A DNA stretch of 34,647 bases from Chara braunii (Eukaryota; Streptophyta; Charophyceae; Charales; Characeae): NCBI GenBank assembly GCA_003427395.1, contig BFEA01000314.1, positions 1,151,779 through 1,186,425 of the forward strand. The letters run 5' to 3'. A program made the translations under genes and the position numbers. Of the stretch, positions 30,360-34,647 are shown in pieces (the stretch's first letter is position 1; each line of letters starts with the position of its first letter). Below the pieces are notes generated by a model. That model was not told where the DNA came from. It worked only from the letters and a program-made list of their open reading frames with translations, and did not search any database.

Positions 30360-30389
30360 TCCCTGTTTGCCCTTGCCTTTAAATTGGCA

Positions 30390-31821
30390 GACTAGTGTTT
30401 ACTGTTGCACCATAGGCAATAGTGGAATCTCATGCGCGCCTTGAATGCTTGCTCAGAGATGCCGTATTGGGACCAAGGGGCTGGAGCTGCTGCGCCGGGC
30501 CCGGGGCTAGATGCGGTGTGCGTCTTCGTCTTGCCGCGTCCTCGGCCTCTGCTGGGGCGGCCACCTTCCCGGGCGGCTGCGAGTCTATCTCCTTCAAGGC
30601 CAGACACGGCCTCGCTGGTTTGGTCCAACGACGTTGCCGCTGCGACCACGGCCACTCTTGGCCGATGCTGGTCCCTGTTCGGGCCTGCCGCAGACGAACT
30701 CAGATTCTTCGCCTCCTTGTTCGTAATAATGATATGCGCGGCCTTGTCAAAAAGTCTGCCGTCGTCGTTAAGGTGTCCTCGACGTGAGTCAGGGCATTAC
30801 TTAATGTCGGACAGGACCTTGAGATAAAATAATGGCGGATGGCTTTGAAGCTCATCTGAATGTCTGGGACTGGCGTCAAGCCTTGGTACTCGACGATCCA
30901 GTCGGTACTCGGCAGCCTGCCTTGTTCGAAGACCATGAGCTTGTCTTTAGCCTTGATCTCCGGCGGCTCGACTTGGAACCGCTTGTGCCACACCGCCTTC
31001 AGATCATCCCAGCTGATCTTGGTGTGCAAGTCGTTAGCTACCACTCCGTACTTGGACAAAAGATTCTCCAACCAAGCCTGGCACGCGCCCCCTGAGAGAG
31101 AGTACAAGTATGTGTGGTGCTTGTGTTCTTTGATGTTGTGTAGCTGCAGCGTGAGCTCGAACTTGCGGAACCATGGAATCGGATCTGTCTTCGTTGAGTC
31201 GGGGAAGATCTCATGCCCGTCAAACTTTGGTGTTGTCTCGCGCGATTCCGAACTTGAGGTGTTGGCGGTAGTACAGATCCGCTGATGCAACTGTTGCCTT
31301 GCGGTCTGCTGTAACTGCACGCCGCCCATCTCCAATGCTTCGAGGCGATCAGAGGTATTGGAAGAGCTTGCATCGGGGGCGGCGACAGGTCGCTGCTCCA
31401 GCTGCTGAAGGCGGCTTTGGACTTGAGCCAGCTAGTCGTCGAGGTTGTGGATATCCTCCTGCTGTGTAATGCAGGTTGCCAGGAGGTCTGTGAGATGCGA
31501 GAGGAGGAGAGCGATCTTGTTTTCGCAATCCTTCAACTTGCCATTCTCGGCCTCGGTTCGCCATCCCGCTGCCATTGTGAGCAAAGTCTGCTCTCCGCTA
31601 AATTTCTCACGATGTTGGTTTCTTTCTTCATCGGCAGCCCTTGCTGCTGCCTCGTCATGCTGGCGCTGTTGTTCAAGTGCCAGCAGACGTGCCTGCTCGG
31701 CGTCCTCTGGCTTCTTCTTCGCTGCTGCTGCTGCGTCATCCGCCCGTTTCTTTGTTTCGGTACTCCAAGCCAGCATCCGGGCCTGATAGGCCTCGTCTGC
31801 TTCTCTGGACCTCTGGTCCAT
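30390..31821 (-). pseudogene. Ty3 gag, broken by a stop and a frameshift
   Basis: Gag forms the virus-like particle. The likely start is the ATG at 31821 (MDQRSREADEAYQ); an earlier in-frame ATG at 32025 opens a Ser/Pro-rich stretch unlike gag. Residues about 20-75 are Ala/Glu/Gln/Lys-rich and look like a coiled coil, followed by a leucine-rich helix. A TAG at 31432-31434 interrupts the frame, which then continues to capsid-like sequence (TDPIPWFRKFELTLQLHN, CQAWLENLL, WDDLKAVWHKRF). A one-base loss in a T run near 30751-30755 shifts the frame. After it come an Arg/Gly-rich basic region and the start of a zinc knuckle, CLWCNSKH, whose last cysteine is lost to a second small indel near 30385. 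Beyond that the reading continues into the protease frame. Confidence 0.88.
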
Positions 31822-32025
31822 GACGGCGGTATGTGACCGCAACAACATATACCAGGCCGGGGGCCTGCTGACATGGCAACTCACCAATGCCGCCGCAGGG
31901 GATACCCGGACACAGGTAGAGAAGGTAGGGCGAGAGGTGGCAACAACATAGGTGGGGAGGGTGGGTGGGAAGAATCGCCCAGATAGAGAGCCACTAATCA
32001 AAAAAGAAAAGCTTGAACTTTGCAA

Positions 32026-32618
32026 AAAAAAATTCGAAATAATAAAATCCCGAGTTTTGCAAGTTCAGTAGGTCTCCCAACCTCCCTTGAAGTGCGAAAT
32101 GATCAATGAGACAAAAAAAGAAATTTAGACTTCAGACTGCAAATGATTTATAGAACTGACTGACAGAATCCTAGAACTGCGAAAACAAAAGAAAATCCAA
32201 AAAGAAATAAAATATTCAGACTTACGCCGATGAGAGTATTCGCAGTTTGGAAAATAATACCTGCAGGAGGGATTTTCCGTACCGTTTTCAGAAAAACGAA
32301 TTTCGAAGGTATTCCGAATTCTGAGTAACCGCAAAAGCAACAGGAAATCAAAATTTTTGAAAAGAAAGATATTCCGGATTTTTAACAACGAAATTTCGAA
32401 ATTTCAGAAGGATAACCAAAAAAATGGAAATTTCAGATGTTGCACTACAACAGAATAGCGAGAAAACAAAATCCCAGAAAAGAAAAAAAAAATCAAATTT
32501 TGGCAGTAATGTCAAAATCGTGATTTTGGGGGCTAACTGGTGTGCTCTAATCAATCAATAAGACTAATCAGCTACCTAGTCCCCGCACACGTGTCAGATC
32601 AGGTTGTCCTGATTCACG
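32026..32618 (-). other. AT-rich leader between primer site and gag
   Basis: About 590 bp of A/T-rich sequence with many GAAA and TTTC words, no coding content and no other recognised element. It corresponds to the untranslated leader of the retrotransposon RNA, where a packaging signal would lie. Confidence 0.7.
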
Positions 32619-32636
32619 TGGGGCGTTCCGATACCA
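32619..32636 (-). promoter_or_regulatory. Primer-binding site, initiator-Met tRNA-like
   Basis: Two bases inside the 5' LTR, the minus strand reads TGGTATCGGAACGCCCC. The plant initiator-Met primer site begins TGGTATCAGAGC, so the first seven bases match and then a few differ. This starts minus-strand cDNA synthesis. Confidence 0.82.
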
Positions 32637-32638
32637 AC

Positions 32639-33927
32639 TGTTACATGCCCAGTTGGGCGATGTGCATAGAAACCGAGGATCCGCAATGTGATGAAAAGGA
32701 CTGAATGGACAATGCAGTGCAAGTAGAATCTCAACAAGCAATGTGCATTCTAATACATACACAATGGTGCTGAATAGCGCAGGGAAGACTTAGATACAAA
32801 TCCTGACCTGACCGGGACTGACCTCATTCACATAGCATCAGATAGCGAAGCAGAATGCTAGAACGTTAATGACTAGCCCAATCAATGTTTGAACGCAAAC
32901 CAAACATACATCGTATCCATCACCAGGTGTGAAGGAGCCTGGCGCTGTACACAGGAAGAAAGCGCCACGTCCAGACATACACAGACGAAGAGGAGGGAAT
33001 CAGACGAAGAGGAGGGGGAGAGATGGGAATGTCGTCAACACCAAGTCTTTGTCACAAGTCCCAAATAATCCCTTGTTACAATGTCTGAAGTCCAAAAGTC
33101 GAGTCTGGGTCCAATGTCACCAAGCTCTTTCTCTCTTCTCTCGTGGTCTGCAGATGCAGTGAAGTCAGATGATGAGAGGGTGAGAGGGAGATGGTGGACT
33201 GAGAAGAGGACGAAGAAGAACTCTCTCTCTCTGTTACGAGCCAGGACTAACCTGTGATGTTGGCGCTGTGCTGCAGGTACCTCAAAGACGAAGCTGGAGC
33301 AACGGCGCTGCAGGTAAGTACCTCTGGCCTCCGCCCAATCTCTCTCTCTCTCTAGTGCTATCCTAGCTATGGCTCCCAGCGCTGGAGACTACAGCTACCT
33401 ACTGCACCCAGTGCTGAAGACTAAGGGCTAACGCTACTACTACCCTGCAGCGCTCCCTCCAGAGTGCTGCTGCCGAATCCTGAAGACTACTATGGCCTCC
33501 TGCCTACCCGTGAAGTGCATGGGAAGTCCCTATGTACTACCTCGGCCTGCCTCCTGACTGCCTGAAGGGCGAGCCAGGCCGAGGAGGCTGCTCTTGCCAA
33601 TGCCAAAGTGTGCCAGGGGCTGGCGCTGCAGCAGCTGCTGAGGCTGGCGTGGAGAACAGGCTAAGAATAGCCTGTTCCCGAAACCCTGGTTCGGTGCCTG
33701 AGTTTCAGGGCCGGTGGTTCTGATGAACGACCGAAAATGGCCGTTCGTTTCAGGCTAAAAAGGCTATTGCCATTTTCAGTCTGAAACGACACGGGGACTG
33801 TAGGCCCCTGTTTTCAGGCTTTCGGGCTGAACAGTCACGGGGCCTGTAGGCCCTGGTTTTCAGGCTTTCAGCCTGAGGGACACAGGGCCTGAAAAATGGC
33901 CCTCGTGTGCAGGCGCAGCATGTAACA
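32639..33927 (-). repeat. 5' LTR of the Ty3 element, complete
   Basis: 1289 bp with ends TGTTACATGC...GCATGTAACA (10 bp inverted ends) and the GTAGA duplication outside. It is the reference copy that reveals the insertion in the other LTR. It contains (CT)n runs near 33220 and 33340, the antisense exon-like segment 33277-33313, and hairpin GAACAGGCTA/TAGCCTGTTC at 33654-33677. Confidence 0.95.
33277..33313 (+). other. Exon-like segment on the antisense strand of the 5' LTR
   Basis: Same acceptor (CTGCAG), 37 nt length and donor (CAG|GTAAGT) as 25676-25712, with a few substitutions inside but none in the splice-like words. Confidence 0.4.
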
Positions 33928-33932
33928 GTAGA
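33928..33932. repeat. Target-site duplication GTAGA (right)
   Basis: Matches 20121-20125 and closes the Ty3 insertion. The host sequence then continues as the interior of the small TIR element. Confidence 0.93.
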
Positions 33933-34181
33933 GCAGTACCCCTCTCACAAATAAAACATTTTGTGAAATACCCCTAGCGTCTGTTGGACTCCCATCTTTG
34001 CAATATACACCTACCGGGTACCGTCCAACTTTGCAAAATGCCCCAGTACTTGCCAACTTTTCCTAGGCCCTATTGCAAAAGGCCAAGGCCCAAACGGGGA
34101 GGTCCAGATTGCGAAGTTGCACACCCGCCTGACAGGGGCACAACACAAAGATTTCGGCCAAAAATGGCATTCCGCTGTACA

Positions 34182-34243
34182 CACATCTTTGAGGGGCACT
34201 TTGGCATATATCTCAACTTATGGGGGCATTTCGCAAATTATCC
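34182..34243 (+). repeat. Right terminal inverted repeat of the small DNA element
   Basis: Partner of 20058-20119. The interior (33933-34181) has several TTTGCAAAATGCCCC-like words that resemble the terminus, suggesting internal degenerate copies of the end sequence. Confidence 0.85.
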
Positions 34244-34287
34244 CAAATAAAAAAATAAATTAATTAATTAAATTAAATTTAAAAAAA

Positions 34288-34406
34288 TGCACTATGGGGC
34301 AAGATACAGTTTGCAATTGAACTTCGGGCACCCTACCTAGCCAGAAAGCTGGGTTGTATACATTGCCCGAACAGCAATTCGAAACTGTATCTTGGCCCAT
34401 AGTGCA
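34288..34406. repeat. 119 bp hairpin, MITE-like
   Basis: TGCACTATGGGGCAAGATAC at the left is the reverse complement of the right end 34382-34406 over about 25 bp with one mismatch. Inside, CAATTGAACTTCGGGCA and TGCCCGAACAGCAATT also pair, so nearly the whole unit folds back. It could be a MITE or a microRNA-like foldback. No target duplication is clear. Confidence 0.8.
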
Positions 34407-34598
34407 ATCATAACTCGTTCTTGTGACTCCGGCGTAGTTTCCCGTTGTTTCAAAAAAGAAAGAAACAGCGCATCACGCGGGAAGAAGAAAGACAATGATG
34501 AAGAAGGAGAAGAAAGGAAATAAAAAAGAAAAAGAACACACAAATCGACAAAGAGGCCCAACAGCACACCATGTGCCCCTATTGCTAGCTACCACCTA

Positions 34599-34602
<4 letters not shown>

Positions 34603-34647
<45 letters not shown>
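34603..34647. repeat. (CT)n microsatellite at the right edge
   Basis: CT dinucleotide repeat to the last base, preceded at 34440-34560 by an A/G-rich stretch without a recognised gene. Confidence 0.95.

Larger units (their letters stand above)
20126..33927 (-). mobile_element. Ty3-type LTR retrotransposon with a nested insertion
   Basis: On the minus strand the order is 5' LTR (33927-32639), primer-binding site, leader, gag, protease, reverse transcriptase, RNase H, integrase, polypurine tract and 3' LTR (26346-20126). LTR ends are TGTTACATGC...GCATGTAACA, and the flanking duplication is GTAGA. Protease before RT and RNase H before integrase is the Ty3 order. The 3' LTR is split by 4.9 kb of foreign sequence at 20303-25212; without it the element is close to 8.9 kb. 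Frameshifts and stop codons in gag and pol make it unable to code for its own movement. In the first 177 bp of LTR I count five differences between the copies, so the insertion is fairly old but not ancient. Confidence 0.93.

Noticed and set aside
34290-34404. CACTA...TAGTG ends of the 119 bp foldback, suggesting a CACTA transposon
   Set aside because: No matching 3 bp target duplication (ATG versus CAA), and the unit is too short to show subterminal repeats. CACTA can occur by chance.

Overview
The window reads as repeat-dominated eukaryotic nuclear DNA. I find no intact protein-coding gene. Base composition is mixed, simple repeats are frequent, both ends run out in (CT)n tracts, and one short N gap plus a retained library adapter show that this is a draft short-read contig. 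Ty3-type LTR retrotransposons, spliceosomal RNA fragments and U2-type splice-site-like motifs point to a plant or alga. The gag and pol wording reminds me of repeats in charophyte algae such as Chara, but that is an impression from memory and not a demonstrated match.

Layout. 0-1.2 kb: minisatellite and CAG-rich DNA. 1.6-7.5 kb: a large imperfect inverted repeat with a spacer of about 1 kb; its right arm holds a U6 snRNA 5' fragment and a sequencing artefact, a Tn5/Nextera mosaic-end junction between two identical 169 bp copies. 9.2-11.0 kb: an array of small hairpins, ten of which share an ATAAGTTT loop while their stems differ, then a cluster of roughly 120 bp direct repeats and further copies of the repeat family seen in the 4 kb spacer. 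12.0-12.5 kb: the end of a second element family (called family A here) in minus orientation. 13-14.7 kb: diverged short repeats and GTTCGG-rich duplicated blocks around the N gap. 15.1-16.2 kb: a decayed Ty3 integrase that ends in a chromodomain. 17.2-18.5 kb: hairpins, a tRNA-like sequence and a foldback element.

20.0-34.2 kb is a three-level nest. A small DNA element with terminal inverted repeats of about 62 bp (20058-34243) holds a Ty3 element on the minus strand (20126-33927), which is bounded by the 5 bp target duplication GTAGA. The 3' LTR of that element is split by a 4.9 kb family A insertion (20303-25212). The Ty3 element still shows LTRs, an initiator-Met-like primer site, gag, protease, reverse transcriptase, RNase H, integrase and a polypurine tract, but several frameshifts and stop codons break it.

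The most interesting content lies inside the family A insertion: a hammerhead ribozyme motif at 23673-23729 with all core nucleotides and three helices, sitting in a 1.6 kb stretch built largely of short perfect hairpins, together with a U6 snRNA 3' half in reverse orientation. This could be a retrozyme-like or other structured non-coding mobile element. The motif is read from the sequence; the mobile-element interpretation is inference.
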